A stretch of 64,000 nt of DNA, taken from NCBI RefSeq assembly GCF_032854445.1, contig NC_088305.1:22980955-23044954 (forward strand), read 5' to 3'. This document shows positions 36,753-48,182 of the stretch, one piece after another; within the stretch, counting starts at the first letter, position 1; each line of letters starts with the position of its first letter. The translations under genes were made by a program, and so were the position numbers. Source of the DNA: Liolophura sinensis (lineage: Eukaryota; Mollusca; Polyplacophora; Chitonida; Chitonidae). Below the pieces are notes generated by a model. That model was not told the DNA's origin, searched no databases, and saw only the letters and a program-made list of their open reading frames with translations.

Positions 36753-37733
36753 ATGTTACCAGACAAAGCTGTCAATCCTCCGCTAATGTGTTTAACCTCT
36801 GTTCGTTTGCTGGTGAAACTATTGATGTACGTTTTTCTACTCGTAGGTGTGATCCTTTTAAGATTTTACTACTCACAGCTTTCTTCAAGACCACATTTGT
36901 CCTTTACGACTCGCCGCTCGCTTGTATTCTTGGAGCGCCCTCTACCGTTCATTCAGGAAACAAATGCCAAGAAACCCTATCTTCATGTGGTGTGTGTATT
37001 TCCCCTCATGGACACGATTGAGTGGTCCAAGGCCAGGTACTCGCACGTGAACAGCACCGAGCTGATAAATCGGGAGAAGGAGTATATTGTCAGTCTAAAA
37101 AGAAATTTAAACCACTCATCCGTATCGTCCGTTCATTTGTTCAGTCATAAACCGGAACAGTTGTACAAGAAACTCACAGTACAGTATGGCGTCGACATGA
37201 GCAAGGTGGTTTTTTAAAACTTCACGGAGAATCCAACCTACCAAGAAATGCTTGGTTACGTGTCTCGCTTTTTACAAGGACGTTTCATTATGATCCTGAA
37301 CGCGGACAACTATATGGGAGCCGGTTTTGTGGACTTGGATTTGAACTATATGAGAAAGAATAAGATGATGTACTCCTTGACGCGAAGATTTCCTGTCCCC
37401 ATGCCAACCGGATGTGGGATAACCAATTATTCGCACTGTGAACAGAACAGTGCATATGTTGGTTCTCATGATTCGTTCCTGTTCTTTGTCAGTTCACAAC
37501 TCCCGGGGAACTTCCAAACTGAACTCAATTATCCAAGTCATGTTTACAGATCAGAAAACATAGCCATTTGGGCTTTCAAGCATATTCTTAACTTTTCTGT
37601 GTTGAATCCTTGTAAAAAGGTGCACATTCATCACCTCCACTGCACTGCCATCCGCGCCCAAGGACGGATAAAGTTAAATGTTAGAGGGAGATGTGGCACG
37701 GCAAAGTTTACGGACAAAATTTATGTCCCCTGA
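36753..37733 (+). pseudogene. Glycosyltransferase-like protein GT2, nonsense codon
   Basis: Same length as GT1 (981 nt) and without length changes, but codon 155 is TAA (37215-37217) where GT1 has TAC (Tyr). This cuts the protein before the DxD-like site. The downstream part is otherwise well kept: 'ILNADNYMG', 'SHDSFLF', 'RSENIAIWAF', 'NPCKKVHIHHLHC'. The divergence from GT1 is clearly larger than that of GT3, with many silent or conservative changes, which suggests it was under selection for some time before the stop arose. The membrane segment 'LLMYVFLLVGVILLRFYY' is retained. Confidence 0.8.
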
Positions 37734-39029
37734 GCCTGTGTTACTGAAAGTAACATTAAACAGACTTTACTTGAAGGTGATTGTCATGAAGATTATGCCA
37801 CAACCGTTTTACTGTGTCCACGGTAGTATTTAGGCACTGTGACATTGTGCACGTTTTGGAATGAACACTTGGGCTATAAGTGTTATTAGTATAACAGATA
37901 TAGTCGATGGATGTAATACACGAACTATAATACATGTAGACGGTCATATCGGCGATCATAATAATGTAACACATTGCGCCACATAAAGTAATAAGATGCT
38001 TTTTTAAAATACAAAATTATCTATTTATATTTTCTTTAAACAAGACCTAATGGAAAAAATGGATACCTTATCATTACATACAAAACATTTCCTATCCATC
38101 TGTAGTAATTCATTTTAGCGATAAAAGGGAGATAATCCACTACAAAAGTATCTATTTATACTTTCTTTAAACAGGCCTTAATGGAAGAAAGAATACCTTA
38201 TTATTACATACAAAGCAGTTTCTATCTATCTGTAGGAATTTATTTTAACAATATAATGGCGATAATCCACTTAAGATACTCCTAAAATACTTCCCGCTTT
38301 TTTACGTTGTAAGATTAAATGCCAGAGGCCATAAGTGATGTATTTGTATACAAATATGTATGGAAAGGTGAGTAGGCCTATCTGTGTGTGAACCAAACAT
38401 ACATATACGTAAAAACATCATATACACTCTACACTGGTACATAATTATATGTAGAAATATATGCTGTATTTGATTTATTTGTTTGATTGATGTTTTACGC
38501 CGTACTCAAGATTATTATACGCTGTAATATATTTGTGTGATCATGTATAGAACTACTCCATATGTACACCGTACATCTAAAAGTGGATTATTTGTGTACT
38601 CTTGTAAATATAATAACTGTGCTGAACAAACTAATCATAATATGACTGTACGATTTATATACGGCATGACATCTGCTGTGAGTGATATTTGTTTGTTCAT
38701 ATATTTACTTATATGAGAATGAACGTAATATATAAGTGCACATGAGTCTGAGCTCTTGTGTAGTCTTGGGGGAAACCGATCACTCCAATTTCGCAGCGGC
38801 AATGTATATATACATGTATGTTATATTTGTATTCTGTAATACATTGTACTATACACTTTTTTTGTGTATTTATGCAGTACTTATTTGTTGCATTAAAAAT
38901 CTTTTTGTGCATGTATACACCATATGATAATATATAGACTGGCTGACATAAGACCTCTGTATAGCATTGCCTGGTTTATATACTGAGACGAATAGCTCTA
39001 ATACTGGTGAGCCCGGTGTCAGTACACTG
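37734..39029 (+). other. GT2 3' flank
   Basis: Collinear with the GT1 3' flank but with only one copy of the 170-bp segment. No separate gene is supported; the short frames are not shared between copies. Confidence 0.5.
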
Positions 39030-39096
39030 GGACTCTTGAGTTGGCCGTTGTCTAATGGCTACAGGTGCTCGTTTTTCAACCGCTAGGGTACACGAG
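39030..39096 (+). repeat. tRNA-like fragment, truncated
   Basis: Matches the first part of the fragment at 20148-20236 up to 'cgctagggtacacgag', then joins MS1 directly. The B-box half is missing. Confidence 0.3.
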
Positions 39097-40355
39097 CTCC
39101 TACACTGCGCACTTCTCTACACTACAAAGTAGAGTACGACTGCCCCCTACACTGTGTGCTTCTCTGCACTACAAAGTAGAGTACGGCTGCCGCCTACATT
39201 GTGTACTTCTCTACATCACACAGTAATTTACGACTGCCGCCTACACTGCGTACTTCTTTACACCACAAAGTAGAGTACGACTGCCCCCTACACTGTGTAC
39301 TTCTCTGCACCACAAAGTGCAGTACGGCTGCCGCCTACACTGTCCACTTCTCTGCACTACAAAGTAGAGTACGGCTGCCACCTACATTGTGTACTTCTCT
39401 ACATCACACAGTAATTTACGACTGCCGCCTACACTGCGTTCTTCTCTACACCACAAAGTAGAGTACGACTGCCCCCTACACTGTGTGCTTCACTACACTA
39501 CAAAGTGCAGTACGCCTGTCGCCTACACTGCGTACTTCTCTACACCACAAAGTAGAGTACGACTGCCCCCTACACTGTGTGCTTCTCTACACTACAAAGT
39601 GCAAAACGGCTGCCGCCTACACTGTCCACTTCTCTGCACTACAAAGTAGAGTACGACTGCCGTCTACACTGTGCGCTTCTCTACACTACAAAGTGCAGTA
39701 CGGTTGCCGCCTACACTGTCCACATCTCTGCACTACAAAGTAGAGTACTACTGCCGTCTACACTGTGCGCTTCTCTACACTGCAAAGTAGAGTACGACTC
39801 CGCCTACACCGTGTACTTCTTTGCACTACAAAGTAGAGTACAACTGCCGCCTACACTTCATACTTCTCTACACTACAACGTAGAGTACAACTGTCTCCTT
39901 CACTGCGGACTTCTCTACAATACAAAGTAAAGTATGACTGCCGTCTACACTGTGCACTTCTCTACACTGCAAAGTAGAGTACCACTCCGCCTACACCGTG
40001 TACTTCTTTGCACTACAAAGTAGAGTACAACTGCCGCCTACACTTCATACTTCTCTACACTACAACGTAGAGTACGACTGTCTCCTACACTGCGCACTTC
40101 CCTACAATACAAAGTAGAGTACGACTGCGCCTACACTGTCCACTTATCTACACTGCAAAATGGAGTACAACTGCCGCTTACACTGTGTACTTCTCTACAC
40201 TACATGTTAGAGTACGACTGCCGCCTACCCTGTGTACTTCTCTACGCTATAAAGTAGAGTACGACTAACGCCTACAAAGTACAGTACGGCTGCTGCCTAC
40301 ACTGTGTACTTTTCTACACTACAAAGTAGAGTAGCCTACACTGTGTACTTCTCTC
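39097..40355. repeat. 47-bp minisatellite MS1, array 2
   Basis: About 27 units of the same 47-base repeat as array 1, in the same position between GT 3' flank and lipocalin promoter. The last units of both arrays ('ctacatgttagagtacgact', 'acgctataaagtagagtac') correspond, so the right edge is ancestral and the interior has changed. Confidence 0.9.
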
Positions 40356-40632
40356 ATTACATTTTAGTGTAAGTCTTACATTATTTTATCAGCTGTGAGG
40401 ATGTCGCATAATATACATTTGTTTTTAGTTCTGTCCACCCTTCGGTTATTTCATTATTTCGCCACTGTGAACAAAAACACTGGACCCCGCAGCAAAATTT
40501 CCAGCTCGACAAGGTACGTATTAAGTTTGCTGAGTTTAAAAATAATATAAGATGACACCCAATAGACAAAATGTAGACAAAACATGCAATCGGGAGGTAA
40601 AATAATCGCGTTTATCGACGTTTTATAAACCC

Positions 40633-40641
40633 TATAAAAGG
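40633..40641 (+). promoter_or_regulatory. TATA box of lipocalin pseudogene 2
   Basis: TATAAAAGG at the position matching 22479-22487; closer to the TATA consensus than the copy-1 box. Confidence 0.45.
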
Positions 40642-40721
40642 CATTTTACCTGGAATTGAATATAATAGTTGGTAAAACATGGTGGGAAGAATCTCAATGC
40701 ATTTATTAATTTTTTTGAAAA

Positions 40722-41631
40722 GTATATTTACATGTACGGTCTTCTTCAATGATTACGACTATGGGTTGTACCAGGCACACAGTATATTTACATGTACAGT
40801 GGACGTCCATAATTACAACTATGGGTTGTGCCAAGCACATGGTACATTTACATGTACAGTCGACGTCCATGATTACGACTGAGGGCTGTGCCAAGCACAC
40901 GGTATATTTACATGTACAGTCGACGTCCATGACTAGAACTGTGGGTTGTACCAGGGACACGGTATATTTACATGTACAGTCGACGTCCATGGCTACGACT
41001 ATGGGTTGTGCCAACCACACGATATATTTACATGTACAGTCGACGTCCATGACTACGTCTGTGGATTGTACCAAGCACACGGTATATTTACATGTAGAGT
41101 CGACGTCCATGGCTACGACTATTGGTTGTATCAAGCACACGGTATATTTACATTTTAAATCGATGTTAGTGACTACGACTATGGGTTGTACCAAACACAT
41201 GGTATATTTACATGTTCAATCGACGTCCATGATTACGACTATGGGTTGTACCAGGCACACTGTATATTTACCTGTTCAGTCGACGTCCATGACTACGTCT
41301 ATGGATTGTACCAAGCACACGGTATATTTACATGTTCTAGCGACGTCTATGGCCACTACTATAGGTTGTACCAAGCACATGGTATATTTACATATACAGT
41401 CGACGTCCATGATTACTACTATGGGTTGTACCAAGCACACAGTATATTTACATGTAAATTCGGCGTCCATGACTACGTCTATGGGTTGTACCATAAACAC
41501 GGTATATTTACATGTACAGCCGGCGTCCATGAACACGACTATGGGTTGTGCAAAGCGCACGGTATATTTACGTGTACAGTCGACGTCCATGAACACGACT
41601 ATGGGTTGTACCAAGCACACGGTATATTTAG
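40722..41631 (+). repeat. 60-bp minisatellite MS2, array 2
   Basis: Fifteen units of exactly 60 bases plus the ten-base ending 'gtatatttag'. It has the same first unit ('gtcttcttcaatgattacg') and the same last bases as array 1 but only a quarter of the units. Confidence 0.9.
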
Positions 41632-43061
41632 CACTTGTTTTTGTATCTCATTAATTCATGTTGCCCTCTTTCTGTTGTTTCTACAACACTTGGGGATGTG
41701 GTACGAAGTGGCATTCATACCCCGAAAACATGTTCCCAAGGATTACGTTTACAACGATTTTGTCCACACCTACTCTGACATGCCTAACATCACAGTGTCC
41801 ATTCGTTTAGTTGGGAGGTGAGTTGTTAAATTATTTATAAATTTAATCAAATTTACAAAACATTAGTCAGTCATGTCGTTGTTTTCGTTGAACCTTGAAA
41901 ATGTGACGGCACTGTCGGTGTCAGACGTCATACCTGGAGTCTACTACATGATGATTCAGTGAGGTAACACAATAACTATGGTCGTCTTGACACGTGACAA
42001 TGTTGTTACTTGCATCTCCATATGTACACAATCTTCAGCTGAATTTATCACTTGAAAAAAGTGCTCTGGTCTCTTTACATAAACACATGGAGTAGATCTG
42101 TACAAATGCAAGTACGTGTTGTAAACTTTTACGGAATTGATTCACCATCAATTTGTGCACACCTATTTTAGCTGTAACTCTGCGTCATGTTGATGTATAT
42201 TTGATGGGAATGTTTACCTTTACAGTAGTTTAGCTGCTACACTAATAAAAAGAATGTCTGTTGTCTGCGTGATGCTAGAGTGTAATGTTATTATAACAGA
42301 ATATTCGGTCATATTCAGCATAACATCCTGTTGTTCTAATGGAATCTTTATGTTCAACCAGAAGGATATGTGTGTTATATTTAACAGAATAATGTGCTGC
42401 AACAACAGAACACATTCTAGCTTCACCCAGACAGCAGACTTTCAGGTAAACTTAACAGATTAACTTTTTGAGTGTGTAAAGCATTAAGCGATGCTGTTGT
42501 ACTTTCATAGCGCCTTGTTTATGTAACTACGAAACTGGCTGGGAATTTACAGCCTCAAGAAGGGTTTATCTACAGTAAAGTGTACTGTTTAACATTATGG
42601 ATTAGGAAAAAGTGTTCATTTCCTGTGCAAGATTATGATCTTCCAACATATCCACGTGTAGAGCTTGTGTTATGTGTCAAGTGCTGACAAAAGGCATTTT
42701 TTGTAGCGAGTATGATCGATTTTACAGATAGCTGAATATAGGCTGCTGGTTAAAGGAAATATAGAAGAATGATAACACGTGAACAAAGCTGTTTCTGCTG
42801 TCATCATGGGGACATGGTTATGCCTTTTAGCCACGTGATCGTGGTCTATGGGTGAAGCCACATCGTGTTTCCGGTTTCTGAAAATTCCAGATTATAAGTT
42901 GATTTATATAGTTCCCAAGCACGTCAGAAAACAGTCTGTATCCAGACCTCCTCCAAAAAAACTCAGGCTGTATTATTTGCTGATTTTTGCTGTTAAATCT
43001 GTACATGTACATGTATGTCATGACATCAGTTCAGTGTTTCATTTCTACCTGTTGCAGTTGA

Positions 43062-43205
43062 ATGGGCCTCAATGGCTCAGTTCGTTAACGCGCTAGCGCA
43101 ACGTAATGACCCAGGAGCCTCTCACCATGCGGCCGCTGTGAGTTCAACTTAAGCTCATGCTGTCTTTCTCTCCGGCCGTACGTGGGAATGTCTGTCAGCA
43201 CCCTG
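43062..43205 (+). mobile_element. SINE with tRNA-like head in lipocalin copy 2
   Basis: 'ggcctcaatggctcagttcg' resembles a tRNA A-box region, 'gtgagttcaacttaagctc' the B box, followed by 'cgtacgtgggaatgtctgtc' of the SINE body; the 3' tail is missing. It occupies the place where lipocalin exon 6 would be. Confidence 0.65.
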
Positions 43206-43563
43206 GGGATGGCAAATTTTACCAAAATTTTGCTTTCTGTTTAACAAGTTTAAGCACCCAACGTTCTCTAAAAGTTTTTAGCACGCGATGCATTCTATTT
43301 AACAAGTTTTATCACACGACACTCTCTGTTTGACAGTTTCCTTAGCACCTTTGTTTTTGACTGTCAGGTATGCGTGAAGTACAACAAGGAAGATGTTTCT
43401 GCTACCAACTGGGGAACTATATGAGAATGCCATGCAAGAAAAGAAACATGGGAAGCAACTTCTTATAACATAACTCTTTATCACCTCCCTTTAACTCCCA
43501 TTTGACTTCATTACCCTCGGAAACCTCACGTAAAGAATTGCAATATGAACTATTTTATTGAAA

Positions 43564-43569
43564 AATAAA
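43564..43569 (+). terminator. Polyadenylation signal of lipocalin copy 2
   Basis: AATAAA in conserved context, matching 31693-31698. Confidence 0.55.
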
Positions 43570-44182
43570 ACTGCTTTTGTTTTCTGTAAAATGCACATTT
43601 GTCTTTTCTTTTTTAACAGCAAAGTCAGGTGTTGTAATCTTTAAGCTATTGGCAGCTGAATACTGCAGTTGCGCAGTACTTCAAATGTAACAATTTTATT
43701 GTTCCACATGGAAATAGAGTGTGCATAGTATTGTGTTTATGATTTTAATTCAAAGGATAGTATTTGCAGGTGCTTGAGTACATACTTGCGACTAAAAAAT
43801 GATATCTAGAAAACTTCGGTGTCAAATACCAGTAGGCAACCAAATGGACGTTCTGGATCAACAATCGCAAGACGAATGTCCAAAACACCATTCAAAAGGA
43901 CTAAAGTATATAAAATACGAAATTTGAACGGATTAGAGACTGTCAGCATTTTCCCGTTAGTAGTGGACGGTACTGAGAACAAGTTATCCACAAACTGGTA
44001 TATGTGCTTGCCTTTAATTGGTCCGTCACACGAGGCGCGGGTTTACACCTGGCCTTTAATAGAAAATTGACACATTCACTAGAACTTGGTGCCAAAAAGC
44101 AGCTGCTGGCATACGTTCGGACGATTGTGCAATCTCTTTGTTTTTGAAAACACAAATATTGTGTACATAACTCTACATAAAC

Positions 44183-44260
44183 CGCGCGAAAGCTCGTCAG
44201 TTACTTGTCAAAGGCCGGTCGCTTTAAGCAACAATCAAGCGAAATCAAATAAATGAAGTA
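44183..44260 (+). mobile_element. SINE fragment
   Basis: 'cgtcagttacttgtcaaagg' and 'aagcaacaatcaagcg' with 'aaatcaaataaatg' match the SINE body and tail in diverged form. Confidence 0.4.
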
Positions 44261-44633
44261 TACCCTTTGGTTTTCTGATTGCTACGTGTACAACTGTGAT
44301 CTCCCTCAAAGTCAAAGAGTAGCTAACTGGTATGGGAACGGAAAGAAATGGGATAAAAGTTAGGAGAATGGGGTTACACCTGAATATTTACAGAGGTATG
44401 TCGAGAAGTGGCCAGCAATGCCCTTCTGAACAATTCAGGGGTATACTGCTATGACATTAAGGTTACCTGCGAGTCTGTGTTTGACTCCATTCTCCTTTGT
44501 CCCTATTTGACACGGCATAACAATCAATCCGTCACAATAATCCTCAGAACACATTGAATATACTAAACTTATCGTGCCTAAACACTATTCGAATCATATG
44601 TAACTGTGTTGTATTTTCCTGTAAGACAATTTA

Positions 44634-44745
44634 TTTATTTATTTGATTGGTGTTTTACTCCGTACTCAAGAATATTTCACTTATACTACGGAGCTCAGCA
44701 CTATGGTGGGAGGAAACCGGACAGAGCCCCATCGGATGACACGGC
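44634..44745 (-). mobile_element. SINE tail, reverse orientation
   Basis: 'ttgattggtgttttactccg' and 'tactcaagaatatttcactt' are the reverse complement of the SINE tail; 'ggtgggaggaaaccgg' of the body follows. Confidence 0.7.
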
Positions 44746-45024
44746 TTGAAATACTCATTGTATGCCTCGTTTGCATATGTAGCCCTTTTGGAAATGATTC
44801 TAGTCACATGTCAGCTGATTTAAAATAATGCCATGCATAAAACATAGATCATTCTATCTGCAAACTCTTCAGTTTACGGTATTCACCTTCGATTGTTCAT
44901 ATGTATAGTGCTGACTAGTTGTTACAAGTGTGCGTTTGACAAAGTCGCATTCTCCTGTTTTATGAACAGCAGCCTCAACAAATAATTGGCTGCATGGCTT
45001 TCCGTCCTTTTTTGCTGATCTCTG

Positions 45025-45290
45025 ATTTATTTTCTTATTTTATTGGCGTTTTTACGCTGTACTCAAGAATACTTCACTTATACGACGGTGGTTAGCAATA
45101 TGATGGGAAGGAAACCGAGCAGGGGCCCGATTGAAACCCACGACCATCCGCAGGTTATTGGCAGAAATTCCCACGTACGACCCGAGAGGAAGCCAGTATA
45201 ACCTGGACTTGAACTTACGGGGATCGCATTGGTGGGAGCTCCCTGCGTCATTGCACCGCGCGGCGTGCTAACTGTTCACTTGGAAGGCCT
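45025..45290 (-). mobile_element. Nearly full-length SINE, reverse orientation
   Basis: Reverse complement of the family: tail 'tactcaagaatacttcactt', body 'gaaacccacgaccatccgc', 'aaattcccacgtacgacc', then the tRNA-like head with 'tggacttgaacttacgg' as reversed B box. It supports a tRNA-derived origin. Confidence 0.75.
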
Positions 45291-45598
45291 TTTTAAAATT
45301 TTGTTTCTTACCCCACACAGAGCAATAATCAACATTTTCTCATAGAGGAAAAATGCCTCTGCTGGTGTAAGTGCTTCATCAAACACACGAACACCCATGT
45401 TATATTTCAAATCTAAATGTGACTTTTACTTTCATTTACTTTTTCTTCGTTGTACTTTCAAGATGTTCTGCTAAAAAGCTTCACTGCGTTTTACGTCAAC
45501 TATATTTCTAACCAAACAAATACTTAGTTGATTGTCAGGGCGGGAAAAGCTAAACAGTTTTTATTTATGTATTTACCTAGCATCAAAATTTATTGCAG

Positions 45599-45730
45599 AG
45601 AACGGTTCAACTCCGTCGCATGAATGTAGTAGTGTCAGTGCAGATAACGGCTCAGATCAGTCTCATGAATGTAGTGGTGCCAGTGTAGATAACGGCTCAG
45701 CTCAGTCTCATGAATGTAGTAGTGCCAGTG
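45599..45730 (+). repeat. 45-bp tandem repeat, possibly part of an exon
   Basis: Almost three units of 45 bases preceded by an acceptor-like 'tttattgcag'. In the frame opened there each unit encodes NGSxxSHECSxxSxD, and the frame continues to TGA at 45766-45768 ('MIMAVYRPKTG'). The unit length and the acceptor agree with coding, but no partner exon or start is visible. It could be a chance frame in a minisatellite. Confidence 0.4.
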
Positions 45731-45990
45731 AGATGATCATGGCAGTGTATAGGCCTAAGACTGGGTGATTGGAGAAAGAGTCGTCAAGTATCAACTAAGG
45801 ATTTATAACGTGTAATTAAGACATCTCACCATCAAAATGGAATAAACACTGAAAGGTTTTTACCAATAATGCATCAAACTTGTTCTGACATTTAGTGGAC
45901 AGTCTCAGTCAAAATTGTTCTAAAATTCACATCTCCACCAAAGTGTCTTCAAAAACAGAATAAGAGTTGTGGAGCAGGTTTCTTCTTCTG

Positions 45991-46302
45991 CTACATAGTA
46001 ATTTCCAACTCATCTTCACTGTGTGATGGACAAGAATCGGAAGGTCCAGACAAGGCTTTGGTTCACAAACTGGTGTCACTCTGTGCCTCCACAGTTGAAC
46101 TTTCGGTCTGTGCTCTGGTCGTCGTTTCAGTTTTCTGCAAAAGACTGTTTAAGTCCTGTATTGCCTCCTTTGTGTTATCCGGTTTCGTTTCCTGGCGTCT
46201 GACCGTTTCATGGCTCGCCTTTTCAAGGGGTTTCTTCTTCGCTTCAGCAGCTAAATGTTGAGGTATAGCTACTGCGACTTTGGCAAGATTTTCCCTTTGT
46301 TT
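45991..46302 (-). pseudogene. Hydrophilic coding-like stretch of unknown function
   Basis: On the - strand, 79 codons are open from 46302 to 46066, with K/E/Q/T-rich content: 'RENLAKVAVAIPQHL', 'AAEAKKKPLEKASHETVRR', 'TKEAIQDLNSLLQKTE'. A TGA at 46065-46063 follows, after which the same frame continues for 23 codons ('SHSEDELEIT') to TAG at 45993-45991. The composition is far from that of chance frames here. It is most like the C-terminal exon of a nuclear or cytoskeletal protein with one nonsense change, or two ends of an exon. No ATG or strong acceptor is seen, and the family is unknown. Confidence 0.4.
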
Positions 46303-46372
46303 TTACTATGAGACAGAACAATAAATCGATGATCCACGTCTTTTTAATGTTTGCATCGAACAGTAAAAAACA

Positions 46373-46375
<3 letters not shown>

Positions 46376-46430
<55 letters not shown>
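46376..46430. repeat. (AAT)n microsatellite
   Basis: Triplet run directly before A3, matching the one at the left end of A1. Confidence 0.9.
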
Positions 46431-46432
<2 letters not shown>

Positions 46433-46453
46433 ACGTCATAAATCATTATAATG

Positions 46454-46595
46454 AAGTACGTGGGAAGGTCTCCCAGCAACCTGCGGACGATCGTGGGTTT
46501 CCCCCGGGCTGCTGGCGCTGGCTGGCCGCTGTCATATAAGTAAAATATTCTTGTGTACGGCCTAAAACAACAATCAAATAAATAAATAAATCATT
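46454..46595 (+). mobile_element. SINE 3' part in A3
   Basis: Counterpart of 96-250, with about 20 bases of the body deleted. Confidence 0.7.
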
Positions 46596-48056
46596 ATAAT
46601 GAAATTATTTCATTGGGGAAGTCTACTATTTATCTACATTATTAACCTTTTCAGACTGTTCGAACAGCAGGTGTACAAATTAAGAAGAGAGCATGGAGAG
46701 AAAAGTTATTGGGAGTTTTAAAGATGAGGTTACTGCAGCGTGGAGGAGTGAGGTAAACTGAGTTTTCAGCACGAAACATATGTTGGAAATGGCGCAACAA
46801 GTGCACTGAACAACAAGAAAATAATGCGCTGGCACCTCAAACAAACACTATGTCATATATACGCCTTTACAGACATCATGATATTATCAAAATGGAAAGT
46901 ATATATACTGGTAGAGCATATAACACAGCAAAGGCTGAATACCGTTAATATTGTTCTTGTGAATGTGGAAATGACAACCCGTGCAATACTGCATGTGTAA
47001 TGGGCTATCTTTTTCTGCTCTTATTGAAGCAGTATTTATTGTATTCAACTATCACCATGCAATTTTTTCATGTCATAAGAGTAATAAACACATGTAGAAT
47101 ACTACAAAAGATGGTTGAATACCATCAATATTGTTATTATGAAAAGCAGAAATAATCCACTGAGTCCGCTCAATGCTTTGCATCTTATATCATCTTACAC
47201 CTCACAGGATAAAGCCGGGAACACACTAGGCGCTCTTTTTTTCGCTCGTACAGGCCTATTTTATAAATTTCTAAAAAAATCCGCCAAGTGTGTCCGCGCC
47301 GATCTTGTCTACTCGAAATTCGCTTGTTTCAAACATATCAAATACCAACGAAGAAATACGCCGGCGATTCACTCCGCGAGGTGTGTCCGCTCCAGCGAAT
47401 TTTAGCGATCGAGCTGGCCAATCAAACAAAACGGAATTGTGCTGAGGTATGACATGGTTTACTAGGTCACATGACATTACCTAATGACCACGATCAACGG
47501 AAAAATCCGCCTAGATTGTCAGCCTATTCATGTTCGCCCCAACAAGCCAAAGTCCGCCTAGTGTGTTCATGGCTTTAAAGGCATTCAGAATTCAAAGGTA
47601 TTTATTCTCTGTGTAGTTATTAATTATAATAAAATACATGTATGGAATGAAAATGTACGAACATGTGTCAGTCGTAAAACGTTAATAATTATTGAAATAC
47701 TCATTTATGGACAATATAGGTTATTAATTGTACCATACCCAAAGTAACGTACACTCTTTACGCACAGTTTATGTGTCATTATAAATTTAGGCGTTGGATC
47801 AATAAAGCTAAGACTCTGCGTGGCTATTGCAGACCCTAGCCAGACAATTTTAGAAAAAAGTTGGGTCATGAGGGATTTATATGTACATGAAAACCAACTT
47901 ATGGAATAGGGGTAACTAGCACGATCTATGCGTTTTATATATTTTTGAAATGAATATTAAATGCATTTTGCGACAGACAAAAAAGAAATTACTACCGGGT
48001 AAGTAGTGATGCTGTTTTTTTTTTGTATGTATGTGTGTACCGCTATACATCACATA

Positions 48057-48182
48057 GGACATCTCGCTGCCTTGCTACCTCAACCTTTCTAACACAGGAC
48101 GAGGCATATGTCACCTCGCTTCGCTATCTGGTCACCTCCCTGTCTCACCCTGTATTAGAAAGTTCGAGGCAGCAAGATGTCT
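48057..48182. mobile_element. Foldback element, copy 3
   Basis: Same arms as 1735-1860 with one change in the right arm ('cgaggcagcaagatgtc'). Confidence 0.65.

Larger units (their letters stand above)
40697..43424 (+). pseudogene. Lipocalin copy 2, missing internal exons
   Basis: Exon 1 (40697-40721) is one T shorter than in copy 1, so splicing to exon 2 (41632-41817) would put that exon out of frame. Exon 2 keeps 'GMWYEVAFIPRK' and its GTGAGT donor. Exons 3 to 5 are gone: the sequence jumps at about 42588 from intron 2 to the position matching 30360 of copy 1. Exon 6 has also been lost in a region now holding a SINE. The last exon is present at 43368-43424 with its stop. The core of the lipocalin barrel is therefore absent. 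An upstream in-frame ATG at 40679 exists only in this copy. Confidence 0.85.
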
